From positions 1 to 26,130 of the forward strand of contig CALNYX010000011.1 in the NCBI GenBank assembly GCA_942490925.1: a stretch of DNA of 26,130 nucleotides, read 5' to 3'. Shown in pieces: positions 16,840-24,741 of this stretch; the stretch's first letter is position 1; each line of letters begins with the position of its first letter. Source of the stretch: CALNYX01 sp942490925. Lineage in GTDB: Bacteria > Chlamydiota > Chlamydiia > Chlamydiales > JAAKFR01. The notes beneath the pieces were generated by a model, which did no database searches, was not told the origin of the DNA, and was given only the letters and a program-made list of their open reading frames with translations. A program made the translations under genes and the position numbers.

Positions 16840-19800
16840 TGGCTTTCAAAAAATTATTTTCCACTTTATTTGGTAAAGAGAAGGACTCCAGTTGCATATA
16901 TGAGCTGGAGTTCACTCGGTTTGGTATTTGTTTTATTTCATCTCGACATAATGAATGTTTGGACGGCACCGCACCGTTAAGTCTTCAAATTCAGTATATA
17001 ATGTTGAAGATGCTTGCCGAAGCGGGAGATGCTGAAGAAAATAATTCTGGCTTTTTTATTCTAGGAGATGGCGCTACTAGAATTTCTGAGGAAGAACGGG
17101 AAGTTCTTAACTTGCCAAAATGTTGGGTAGGTCGATTTGCACTTGATGCTTCTGGACAAACATATTCGACCAATTTTTCGCTTACACTTACGTTAATTAC
17201 ACCTAATAATAGGAAGAGTCAGTATTACAAGCTTAATGGGCCAATCCTTATATTAGGAGAAGGTGAAGAGTACCTACCAACGCCAGAGCAAATGCATTTG
17301 CTGCGAGCTGTGGAGAGGCATTCAGCATTGCAACCTGAAGAGAGAACAGAGGTTAGCAATCTTTTAACAATTTATGCGCTTCAACAGGCGCAAGCAGACG
17401 GTGCGTTAATTGAATTAAGCCATTTTGAAAAACAAAGGGTAGATAGTCCTCAGAGTATAAAAGTATCAACAATTGAAAATGCTGATGGAAGTTTACGCTT
17501 GGTTCCTGACTTTGGTTCTGCCCTTTCTCCTGAGCAAATAGAACGTTGCTTGGGGCAATTGGAACATGAAGATAGTGTAGCTCTGCGTGTCGCAAGTCGA
17601 ATTGTAGTTTTCGATGAAGCTAAGCTTAAGGCTATTGATGAAATTTTATCGAATAGGCAGATTTCAGCTAAAGAACGAGACCAGTTTTTAAAGACTCCAG
17701 GGGCATTTTTGGATGCGAGTCTTGTGGATTTAGATAACGGGCTTTCTATTCGCGTTCATGGTGCAGAAGTTTTTCAAAAGGCATATTTTGGTGAATCAGA
17801 TGGGCAGAGTCTGTCTTGGTTTGGTGAGACTAGTGATGAGCCAGAGGTTGTAACCTTGTATGGTGCTCGTGAGCTTTTAACCTCTCGCAGCGACCTTGAA
17901 GAGTTGAAAAAAACTGTTGCACAAGCTGTAAATACTGGTGCGACTTCTGTTCAAGTAAAAAATAAAACAGTTTTGTTACCTCATACTCAAGAAGAAATTG
18001 AAAAAATTCTATGTGATTTTGATTCAGTTATTTCAGATAGTGAGGCTTCTGAGTGCGACAAGGTTCGGGTAACAAAAAAAACGATCGACGATGAAGAAAG
18101 TAGCGCTCCAAATATCACCGTTAAAATTGATTTGAATGAAGAAGAAATTGCTGAGGAATTGGAAATTTTATCTTCAGATAAAAAAGTAAATTATTCAGGT
18201 GCAATTTGTGTTGATGGTTGTAAATATCAGCCGTTCTCTTACCAAGAAGAGGGCATTCGTTGGATTCTTGGACTGGCAAGTTCAGCGTTAACCTTACCAG
18301 AGGAAAAGCGGTTTTGTGGCGCGTTACTAGCCGATGATATGGGCCTTGGTAAAACCTTTATGACACTTGCTTCTTTACAGGTGTACCAGCGAATGATGGA
18401 AGAAAAAGGTTTAAGGAAACCGATTCTTGTTGTTGCACCTGTGGTTTTACTGGAGAATTGGAAAGAAGAAGTAGAAAAGGTTTTTGAAACTAGTCCATTT
18501 GAAAGTACCGTGATTTTGCAAGCAGGATCGGATTTACCTAGCTTCCGCCAAGAAGGGGCAAAAAGAGAAACAAAATATCATATTGATGACGCAATGGATT
18601 CTGAAAGTGCGATTCGTTACTCTCTGAAAGTTGGTAAAGCGTTTGGGAATTTACGATTAGATATGCCGGGACGTTTAGTATTAACGAACTATGATACTTT
18701 GCGCGATTACCAGTTTTCAATGTGTATGGTTGATTGGGGCATGGTTGTTTTTGATGAAGCGCAGGAAATTAAAAACCCTAACGCCATGAAATCTCGTGCT
18801 GCCAAAGGGTTAAAAGCCGATTTTCGTTTGGCTGTGACAGGTACTCCCGTTGAAAATGATTTAAATGATTTTTGGTCGTTGTTTGACACCGTTAGTCCTG
18901 GTTTGCTTGGTTCATATAAAGAGTTTCAAGCCACATATATCTCACCTATCAACAAAGCAAATCCTTCTGATACGCCGCAAGTTCGAATGGCAATTGGTAC
19001 ACAGTTACGTTCTGATGTCGGTGAGTTAATGATGCGCCGAACGAAAGAAGATCAACTTGATTGTTTACCTCCTAAGATTATTCATGCTGGAGGGAACGAA
19101 GATTTTGACTCGAAAAGATACACTGCAGAAATGTCAGGTTCACAGCTAGTAAGATATAACGCTATTGTTTCGAGTGTTGGTGCTGTTAGGGCTAGTGGTG
19201 ATGCTCAAAAAATTCGTCAGACTGTCTTGCCAAGCTTAAGAAAGCTTCGAGATGTGTCGTTACACCCTGACTTGCTAGATGGTGGGGTGCCCTTTTTGCC
19301 AAACGATGCAGATAGCGCAAAGATTGAATTGCATAAATCCGAAAAGCTTCGAATCCTATTGGAAATTTTGACAGAGGTTAAAGGTAGAGATGAAAAAGTA
19401 ATTATCTTTGCCATGAATAAAAAGCTACAACGCTTCTTGTCTGTAAGTCTTTCACGTATTTTTGGTGGGACGATTGATATTATTAACGGCGAAACAAAGG
19501 CTGTGGCTTCAAGGACTGGGAAGGGCAAAGAAAGTCGTAAGCAAATTATTGATCGTTTTCAATCCCAGCTAGGTTTTGGAATAATTATAATGTCACCTCT
19601 TGCCGCCGGTGTTGGGCTAACTGTAACTGGTGCTAACAATGTTATTCATCTTGAACGTCATTGGAATCCCGCAAAGGAAGCACAAGCAACTGATAGGGTC
19701 TATCGGATTGGTGCAACTCGTGATGTTCATGTCTATATTCCAATTTTGAATCATCCAACATTGAAGTCTTTTGATAGTAATTTGCAAGAACTGTTGAGTA

Positions 19801-20342
19801 AGAAAATTGATTTGAAAGATGCTGTGGTAAGTCCTGTTGAGTTTGGTTCTAATGACTTTGATGAGGCTGCAATGTTTGGAGGTGCAGTCTCAGGGGAAGA
19901 TAGGATTACAGCAGATTGGTTGCCGAATATTTCTTGGCAAAATTTTGAACAATTGACCGCTATTCTTGCAGAGCGTGAATTTAAAGGTGTAGCAAAGCTT
20001 ACGCCAGTAAATGACTTCGGGGTAGATGTTGTAGTTCAAACTGGTGGTGAGAACGTTTTAATTCAGTGCAAAAGTACAATTGGAGAGCTTAATACTCCAA
20101 AGGTTGTGGTAGAGCCTTATAATGCAAGGCCAGAATATGAAAGAATCCTAGGTGTTGAATTTAAAAAATTTATTCTTTGTACAAATGCTATAAAAGTTAT
20201 CGACAGTGTTTTTGATAAAGCTAAGACATATGGCGTTCACGTTTGGACAGGGGATGATTTAGCATTATTACTTGAAAAACATAAAGTGTTGTATGCAGAC
20301 ATTGAGCGCAAGGCTTTAGCATCACGGGTGCAATTTAACTAA
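16839..20342 (+). CDS. zorD: Zorya type I protein ZorD (SNF2 helicase with Mrr-like nuclease domain)
   Basis: The protein has 1167 residues, and its ATG overlaps the zorC stop (TAATG). This is the effector of type I Zorya and is thought to degrade phage DNA. A poorly conserved N-terminal half (about 1-450) precedes a SWI2/SNF2 ATPase. That domain has motif I ADDMGLGKT (498-506), DEAQ at 639-642, TGTPVENDLNDFW, and the C-terminal lobe with SPLAAGVGLTVTGANNVIH and motif VI ATDRVYRIG. Residues about 1025-1150 are an Mrr-like PD-(D/E)xK domain with D1063 (DFGVDVVV) and Q1076-C-K1078. Both activities look intact. The operon ends here, facing a strong terminator and the minus-strand mobility genes. 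Confidence 0.93.
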   Translation: MAFKKLFSTLFGKEKDSSCIYELEFTRFGICFISSRHNECLDGTAPLSLQIQYIMLKMLAEAGDAEENNSGFFILGDGATRISEEEREVLNLPKCWVGRFALDASGQTYSTNFSLTLTLITPNNRKSQYYKLNGPILILGEGEEYLPTPEQMHLLRAVERHSALQPEERTEVSNLLTIYALQQAQADGALIELSHFEKQRVDSPQSIKVSTIENADGSLRLVPDFGSALSPEQIERCLGQLEHEDSVALRVASRIVVFDEAKLKAIDEILSNRQISAKERDQFLKTPGAFLDASLVDLDNGLSIRVHGAEVFQKAYFGESDGQSLSWFGETSDEPEVVTLYGARELLTSRSDLEELKKTVAQAVNTGATSVQVKNKTVLLPHTQEEIEKILCDFDSVISDSEASECDKVRVTKKTIDDEESSAPNITVKIDLNEEEIAEELEILSSDKKVNYSGAICVDGCKYQPFSYQEEGIRWILGLASSALTLPEEKRFCGALLADDMGLGKTFMTLASLQVYQRMMEEKGLRKPILVVAPVVLLENWKEEVEKVFETSPFESTVILQAGSDLPSFRQEGAKRETKYHIDDAMDSESAIRYSLKVGKAFGNLRLDMPGRLVLTNYDTLRDYQFSMCMVDWGMVVFDEAQEIKNPNAMKSRAAKGLKADFRLAVTGTPVENDLNDFWSLFDTVSPGLLGSYKEFQATYISPINKANPSDTPQVRMAIGTQLRSDVGELMMRRTKEDQLDCLPPKIIHAGGNEDFDSKRYTAEMSGSQLVRYNAIVSSVGAVRASGDAQKIRQTVLPSLRKLRDVSLHPDLLDGGVPFLPNDADSAKIELHKSEKLRILLEILTEVKGRDEKVIIFAMNKKLQRFLSVSLSRIFGGTIDIINGETKAVASRTGKGKESRKQIIDRFQSQLGFGIIIMSPLAAGVGLTVTGANNVIHLERHWNPAKEAQATDRVYRIGATRDVHVYIPILNHPTLKSFDSNLQELLSKKIDLKDAVVSPVEFGSNDFDEAAMFGGAVSGEDRITADWLPNISWQNFEQLTAILAEREFKGVAKLTPVNDFGVDVVVQTGGENVLIQCKSTIGELNTPKVVVEPYNARPEYERILGVEFKKFILCTNAIKVIDSVFDKAKTYGVHVWTGDDLALLLEKHKVLYADIERKALASRVQFN

Positions 20343-20410
20343 TTGTGAATAGAGAAAGCCTTATTTTTGACTATGAATATGTTTGTAATGTTTTTTGATG
20401 TGTGAAGGCG

Positions 20411-20447
20411 AATAAAAGTGCACCGAAAAATTCGGTGCACTTTTATT
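20411..20447. terminator. Strong bidirectional terminator between zorD and the mobility genes
   Basis: AATAAAAGTGCACCGAA (20411-20427) and its exact reverse complement (20431-20447) form a perfect 17-bp stem with an AAA loop. The A/T ends give T-runs on both strands. On the minus strand it overlaps the stop codon of the next gene. Confidence 0.9.
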
Positions 20448-20655
20448 ATGACTTGTGGCAAGGATTACAGCAATAATAACAGCCATCGGCAGAGGTGTAG
20501 CCCTTGTTTTTTGCAGCCTTGACTGCGCTGTGGCAATCAGAGAAGTCGCCAAGGTATTCGCGGTTAGCATTAGCAGGCATTCTGCTGCACCCTTGCTTGT
20601 GAACTTCATGGTCTCCGTTGTTTTGAGCGTTCTTGTTTACATAGTAATTGGCCAT
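20446..20655 (-). CDS. Small Cys/His-rich protein of a widespread uncharacterised family
   Basis: The protein has 69 residues, starting at the ATG preceded by AAGGAG seven bases upstream. A longer in-frame reading to 20805 lacks such a site and runs into mobA. It begins MANYYVNKNAQNNGDHEVHK, a pattern I have seen in uncharacterised small proteins. Cysteines at 23, 41, 59, 62, 63 and 66, with histidines 16, 19, 42 and 67, could bind zinc; the CYYCCNPCH tail is a candidate knuckle. The function is unknown. It lies between zorD, which is convergent, and the mob operon on its own strand, so it may be transcribed with either mob genes or its own promoter. Confidence 0.8.
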   Translation of the reverse strand: MANYYVNKNAQNNGDHEVHKQGCSRMPANANREYLGDFSDCHSAVKAAKNKGYTSADGCYYCCNPCHKS

Positions 20656-20723
20656 TAATAACTCCTTTTCGGTTAATGTGAATGTAATGGCGATATCATG
20701 AATCAGGTTCTTTGGTCTTATTT

Positions 20724-22205
20724 TTACCTTTGAATATCGAGGGTTCTTTTTCTCATTTTTTGAACCTGCCTGAATTCCCAAACAAGTTCTCTGAAAGTGC
20801 GGCAAGATTTTGCAAACCTTCGTCCAAGGCTGTTTGCGCTTGCTTGAAATCTTTGATCTCGTTTTCCAAGAGACCTACTCGATTGGAGAGAGCGTGGAGT
20901 TGCTTGTTCTGCCTTTCTTCTATTTTCTGTATTGTTGACAGAATTTCGTTCTGAATTTCTGTCATAACTTACTCCATTATCAGCAAGGCGATGCTGCCAT
21001 CTTTTGTTGTTCGCTCTTGCAGTTTTGTTCCCCTGGGAAAGATCACATAGCGACTCCCTTCGTAGTTGAGAGTTGAAATGCTCCATTTGTCGAGTTGCTG
21101 ATTTGTTAGGGTGAGTTCCTTGTTCGTTTGCCGCAGGCTGATTAATTCTTTCTTTTCGAGATGGAGCCATGTTGACGTGCCGGCGATTATGATCCCGCAT
21201 ATCAGAATGGTGAGGGCCATCGAAATTATGATCGGAAGTTTCAATTGTGTTTTTATTTGGCGAAAGGTCGAGGCCTGAAGTTTTTTGTACTCTGCTGTTT
21301 CCGTCACTAAAGCGCGTTGCATGGAATTGAGCTCGTCTTTCATGGATTGCTGCAACTCTTCTCTTAAGTTTGAGAATACGTGCTTCATTATCTTTTTCGA
21401 CTGCTGCGCTTCTGTATCCATTTGATTTTTCAAACGATTGGCTAAATTCAATCCGCTGTTTTTCTGCGCTCCATGATTCTGCATAGAGAGCTCCTTTTAG
21501 GCGTATTCGTTGTTTTTTCTTTTGTGATTCAGGAGGGATTTCTATTGTGAGATAGCCTTTGCCTTGCCGTGGAACGGCGAAGCCTGCTTCTTTGAGGGTG
21601 GTGCTAATGTCAGTTCTATTTTTTATGAGGCCAGTTTCCACACCCTGTAGAATTGCTTCTGTCACCGAATTTCGGATTTCAGCGGCGGTGCTGTCGCGAT
21701 AACTTCCAATGGATGCGCCGGGGCTAACCAAACGGGCGCGATTTATTTCGTCTGGTCGTGCCCAATTATTTCGTCTGTTCCAGAGCTCGCACCAAGGATT
21801 GTATTGTTTGTCCCAGCCGGGTGGACATGGATTGAGTGCTTTGTCGGAGCGAAGTTCTGTGCGTGGAATGACAAAATGCAATTCATGATGGGTAGTGTGG
21901 CTATGCCGAACCCAGAGAATAGAATATTGATCTGGCTCCATTCCCGCGAAGGCATGTTGTTCGAAACTGTCCATCAGTTCCCGTTCTTTTTCTGGTGTAA
22001 CTTTGTCTTCTGGAGCCCACGAGAGGACTCCAGAAGTGTAGCGCCATTTTCTGCTTGTCGTATCAATTAGTGTTTTGACTTGATCAGGATCACCGCGAAG
22101 AACTTTTGGGGGACTATGTTTTCGTTTCTCCACCTTGGAGTCAGTAACATACCCTATGACTTTTTCACCTCGCCCAATTCCATGCCTGAAGACTTTCATA
22201 AGCAT
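20724..22205 (-). CDS. mobA: Relaxase of the ColE1 MbeA/MobA type
   Basis: The protein has 493 residues. It nicks oriT and stays covalently bound to the 5' end of the transferred strand. Candidate nucleophile Tyr19 lies in VIGYVTD. The ColE1-type H-E-N metal motif aligns as H101, E108 and H110 (RHSHTTHHELHFVIP), so the last position is His instead of Asn. Residues about 1-240 are the relaxase domain. Residues 241-484 are rich in Asn, Arg, Ser and His and are overprinted by mobB and mobD in another frame. Two starts are possible: ATG 22205-22203, or ATG 22199-22197, which forms an ATGA overlap with the mobC stop. Either way translation is coupled to mobC. No coupling protein or secretion genes are present, so helper functions are needed. 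Confidence 0.88.
   Translation of the reverse strand: MLMKVFRHGIGRGEKVIGYVTDSKVEKRKHSPPKVLRGDPDQVKTLIDTTSRKWRYTSGVLSWAPEDKVTPEKERELMDSFEQHAFAGMEPDQYSILWVRHSHTTHHELHFVIPRTELRSDKALNPCPPGWDKQYNPWCELWNRRNNWARPDEINRARLVSPGASIGSYRDSTAAEIRNSVTEAILQGVETGLIKNRTDISTTLKEAGFAVPRQGKGYLTIEIPPESQKKKQRIRLKGALYAESWSAEKQRIEFSQSFEKSNGYRSAAVEKDNEARILKLKRRVAAIHERRAQFHATRFSDGNSRVQKTSGLDLSPNKNTIETSDHNFDGPHHSDMRDHNRRHVNMAPSRKERINQPAANEQGTHPNKSATRQMEHFNSQLRRESLCDLSQGNKTARANNKRWQHRLADNGVSYDRNSERNSVNNTENRRKAEQATPRSLQSSRSLGKRDQRFQASANSLGRRFAKSCRTFRELVWEFRQVQKMRKRTLDIQR
20753..20965 (-). CDS. mobD: MobD/MbeD-like mobilization protein, nested in mobA
   Basis: The protein has 70 residues, is strongly helical and forms a coiled coil over most of its length (EIQNEILSTIQKIEERQNKQ; LSNRVGLLENEIKDF). 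GGAG six bases before the ATG overlaps the end of mobB. The gene lies wholly within mobA on the same strand in another frame, as mbeD does in ColE1. Gene order, size and coiled-coil character support the assignment; the sequence itself is short. In the ColE1 family this protein aids mobilization and has been linked to entry exclusion. Confidence 0.7.
   Translation of the reverse strand: MTEIQNEILSTIQKIEERQNKQLHALSNRVGLLENEIKDFKQAQTALDEGLQNLAALSENLFGNSGRFKK
20969..21484 (-). CDS. mobB: MobB/MbeB-like mobilization protein, nested in mobA
   Basis: The protein has 171 residues, with AAGGAG six bases before the ATG, a stronger start signal than a shadow frame should have. The N-terminal amphipathic helix (LNLANRLKNQMDTEAQQSKK) resembles the start of MbeB. 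A long coiled segment leads to one membrane helix at about 83-107, followed by a second coil (ISLRQTNKELTLTNQQL) and a small C-terminal domain. MbeB-type proteins link the relaxosome to the membrane and stabilise it. The gene is wholly inside mobA in another frame and ends 3 bp before mobD, exactly the ColE1 arrangement. Confidence 0.78.
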   Translation of the reverse strand: MQNHGAQKNSGLNLANRLKNQMDTEAQQSKKIMKHVFSNLREELQQSMKDELNSMQRALVTETAEYKKLQASTFRQIKTQLKLPIIISMALTILICGIIIAGTSTWLHLEKKELISLRQTNKELTLTNQQLDKWSISTLNYEGSRYVIFPRGTKLQERTTKDGSIALLIME

Positions 22206-22501
22206 TTTAGCTGCTCCTTGATGTCCTGCAGGCTAAGCAACAGTTGCATTGATTCATATTCTCGCTTGTAGGTGTTTGCCCATCGAGTTAGTTGGTTCAG
22301 GTTGTTCCCTATGCGCGCAAGTTGGAGTACTTTGGCACGTTCATTTTTTGTTTTTCTAACTCGCGGTGTATTAAGGCGTATTCGAATGAAATCGCCAAGG
22401 CTCATTTCTTCAGTATGTGCTTGTTCGATGAATTTTGCTTTTTCAGCTTGGGTAACTCGTACAGTTACCCAAGCTGTTCTTTTTTCTTGTGCTGTTGGCA
22501 T
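22196..22501 (-). CDS. mobC: MobC-type relaxosome accessory protein
   Basis: The protein has 101 residues. The N-terminal part (WVTVRVTQAEKAKFIEQA, then MSLGDFIRIRL) has the ribbon-helix-helix pattern of MobC/MbeC proteins. The C-terminal part (RIGNNLNQLTRWANTYKRE) carries the typical bacterial mobilization-protein signature. It would bind oriT and help the relaxase open the nic region. The ribosome-binding site is weak (GAGAA). Its stop overlaps the mobA start. The oriT-like inverted repeats lie directly upstream. Confidence 0.88.
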   Translation of the reverse strand: MPTAQEKRTAWVTVRVTQAEKAKFIEQAHTEEMSLGDFIRIRLNTPRVRKTKNERAKVLQLARIGNNLNQLTRWANTYKREYESMQLLLSLQDIKEQLKCL

Positions 22502-22551
22502 GTGCTGTTCTCAACTATGTAGGAGAATTCGAAACAATTTACCGGAGGGTT

Positions 22552-22645
22552 CGAAGGGAGCGCGCTCCCTCGCCAGTTCCCAATGTGCAACATTGGGTAA
22601 ACTGGCTAGGACATAAAACGCATTACTACGCTGTGGCACCACAGA
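22552..22645. other. Putative origin of transfer (oriT)
   Basis: Located between mobC and the DUF3987 gene. It has three inverted repeats: GGGAGCGCGCTCCC (22556-22569); a nested hairpin GCCAGTT...AACTGGC (22572-22578 / 22600-22606) enclosing CCCAATGT-GCA-ACATTGGG (22579-22597); and CTGTGG-CA-CCACAG (22631-22644). The right arm continues as ACTGGCTA, resembling the ACTGGCTTA around the ColE1/pBR322 nick site, which would place the nick near 22605/22606 on the plus strand. The position next to mobC and the matching relaxase type support this; the nick itself is inferred. A direct repeat CGAATTTA x2 follows at 22679-22694. Confidence 0.6.
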
Positions 22646-22691
22646 TGTTTTCTTTTATTCCTTCCCCTGCGAAGAATGCGAATTTACGAAT

Positions 22692-24188
22692 TTACTGACG
22701 TGAGTCGTTCTGTAGTAAATTCGTTTCTTCGCAATCTTCGCATAGGTGAAACATTTTTCGTGGTCTGCCACCACCCTCTGGTTTGATCTCTTCTATGCGT
22801 ATTTTTCGGGAGGCAGACAGCGTGTTCATAGCAATCGTTAATCGTTCTTTTGAGAGATGGTTGCCGAAAGCTTTATAAAGCGCTGTTGTATTCATTCTGC
22901 CATCGGCTTCTGCAAGTGCTTCAATGATTCGGCGTTCTACGGGATCAGTTTCAAAGCCTCCGAATATGAATGCTGCCGAATCTTCATTAAACTTCCAAAG
23001 AGCAAAGGCTGCTGTGAGATGTTTTTCGTCAACAGCTTTTGCTTCATCTAGAATCGCGTAGCAGAGAGCAATGCGGCGAATGTATGCCTCTGCTCGATTT
23101 AGGATAGATCCAAGCAATGCAGGGCGATCTGAGGCGATTGACGGGTACTGTGTTCTCCATAGATCTCGAGCATTGGCAGTGAAACGCATTCTGGTTTGTT
23201 TCTGCGACAGCTGTAGAATACCCATTAAGCGTTTTTGATATTCTGAAAGTTTTTCAGAATTCATTTCTTCTGGAAATGGAACTAATTTGGGCCGCCGGAC
23301 GCAGAGCCATAAGAAACGGTTAGCAAAGCCGTTCAATGCTTCTGTGGCATCAAGCTTTTTATGTAGCTCATGAATAGTTACATGGGTTACTATTCCGATA
23401 TGCGGATCAGTTGCTGTTAGCTTGCTTGTTTTTGTCAGCGGCTCGATCGTGTCTCCGTCAAAAAGAGCACGTATGATTGTTGAGAGGGTGTTTCCTTCGC
23501 GTCTTGTACAAGAAAGGGCGCTTGCAAATTCTTGATCCAGAACAAAGAGCCGTTTGTCGTCTACGCCGGGATCAGTCATCATTTCCTGTCCGGTCTGTTT
23601 TTGTTTGTTGAGGATGTATTCTTGAAGAGGGTCACGAACGGCAAAAACTAATCCTTCACCACTTGAGAGAGGGCCGGGAGAGAAGCGGCAGCATGTCCAT
23701 TCTTTTTGAGGGAGTGAAAAGACTTCCTTCACAGGACGTGCAGAAGTGCCTTTTCTCGCTTTGGAACTTTGCCCAACCAAAACAGCATTCAGGCGTGCGT
23801 GCTGTTTGTCTCCAGCAAGCATGAACGAGCTTCGCCCGATTTCGACTCCAAAACGGCAAAGAAAAGTAGCAAGAACTGCAACAGGGTCAGCTTCAGATTT
23901 TTCTGTAGCAAAGTGTGCAAACTCTCCAGCAAAGCCATGAAACATCGCTGGGGTGGCATTAGGCCACCCTTTAACTTCTATGTTGCGATATGGATTCTTT
24001 TGTTCTTCTTTTTGGGCTGAAATTATACCCGAATCGAACTGTTTTATTAGCAAAGTTTGCTCTGTATTTTCTCCGCTATTTTGCCGTTGCATTTGATCGT
24101 GCAGAGATTGTCTTGCTGCTTCTTCTGAAAGTTCTCCATAGCCAACCTGTTGTCCAAGCTCGAAAGCAGAAAACGTGTTGTTTTTCAT
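22692..24188 (-). CDS. DUF3987 family primase/helicase-like protein
   Basis: The protein has 498 residues and begins three bases after the stop of the preceding gene, with AAGG upstream. The core starts with WPNATPAMFHGFAGEFA and contains the nucleotide-binding loop GQSSKARKGTS (139-149), the P-loop form usual in DUF3987. RLFVLDQEFASAL follows as a Walker B-like segment, then a helicase-type domain and a winged-helix C-terminus. Such proteins pair with primase-polymerase proteins in islands and satellites and support replication of the excised element. Here the partner gene lies immediately upstream, with alpA before it, as one operon. Exact activity is not known. Confidence 0.85.
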   Translation of the reverse strand: MKNNTFSAFELGQQVGYGELSEEAARQSLHDQMQRQNSGENTEQTLLIKQFDSGIISAQKEEQKNPYRNIEVKGWPNATPAMFHGFAGEFAHFATEKSEADPVAVLATFLCRFGVEIGRSSFMLAGDKQHARLNAVLVGQSSKARKGTSARPVKEVFSLPQKEWTCCRFSPGPLSSGEGLVFAVRDPLQEYILNKQKQTGQEMMTDPGVDDKRLFVLDQEFASALSCTRREGNTLSTIIRALFDGDTIEPLTKTSKLTATDPHIGIVTHVTIHELHKKLDATEALNGFANRFLWLCVRRPKLVPFPEEMNSEKLSEYQKRLMGILQLSQKQTRMRFTANARDLWRTQYPSIASDRPALLGSILNRAEAYIRRIALCYAILDEAKAVDEKHLTAAFALWKFNEDSAAFIFGGFETDPVERRIIEALAEADGRMNTTALYKAFGNHLSKERLTIAMNTLSASRKIRIEEIKPEGGGRPRKMFHLCEDCEETNLLQNDSRQ

Positions 24189-24190
24189 TG

Positions 24191-24730
24191 CTAAGAGCCT
24201 TCATTGATTAGCAGAACAGAAAGCAGTTCGATGAGCCATCGCGGTGCATCAGAAATCGGTGTTGAAGTTCGCCACTTATTTGGTTCATCATTATGCTGGA
24301 TCGAAGGTGGAAGAAGTACGAACTGTCCTTTACCGTAAACAGTTATTCCTTCACCGAGTTGGTTGATTGAGCTTTGAATAGGTTTGTCGCAGGGACAGTA
24401 GAAGAATAGCTGTCTGGCTCCGTTACCAATTCGAACTTCTGCTGTTTCTGGAAGTAATGCATATTGCTTTTCAAGCTGTGCGAGGGAAACAGCACCGTCA
24501 GGGTAGTTGGCTTCAACGACGAAGCAGTTAAGGCCAGTAGCGAAGCCAAGGTTTGCATCTGGAAAGCCCTTGAACCATTTATAGCGTTCTATGATTCCAC
24601 AGATTGCTTTCTCGAGAAATTCTGTTTCCCAAGGCTCAGTACCTTTACATGGAAATATTGGCAGCTCCTGCTTTTGGTAAGGCATGGCAACGAATCTTAC
24701 TTTGCGCCCTTCAGTGTCAGGTATGTTCAT
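24191..24730 (-). CDS. Primase-polymerase (AEP-fold) N-terminal domain protein with degenerate active site
   Basis: The protein has 179 residues, with AAAGGAGG six bases before the ATG and overlapping the alpA stop. The fold pattern of bifunctional primase/polymerase domains is clear: FVVEANYPDGAVSLAQLE, then VRIGNGARQLFFY, then GITVYGKGQFVLLPPS. However, the catalytic positions differ from the usual motifs. The acidic pair is E73-A-N75, the GGRH histidine is Q107, and the usual GIDI aspartate is T130. The protein also stops right after the domain. It may bind DNA or nucleotide, or act as a partner of the DUF3987 protein, without polymerising. Confidence 0.75.
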   Translation of the reverse strand: MNIPDTEGRKVRFVAMPYQKQELPIFPCKGTEPWETEFLEKAICGIIERYKWFKGFPDANLGFATGLNCFVVEANYPDGAVSLAQLEKQYALLPETAEVRIGNGARQLFFYCPCDKPIQSSINQLGEGITVYGKGQFVLLPPSIQHNDEPNKWRTSTPISDAPRWLIELLSVLLINEGS

Positions 24731-24741
24731 GCGAGCCTCCT

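Noticed and set aside
20446..20805. 119-residue version of the small Cys-rich gene
   Set aside because: The upstream half has no start signal and overlaps mobA and mobD. AAGGAG marks the ATG at 20655.
22272..22616. Plus-strand open frames over mobC and oriT
   Set aside because: They are antisense to the well-supported mobC and have no ribosome-binding site or recognisable protein pattern.
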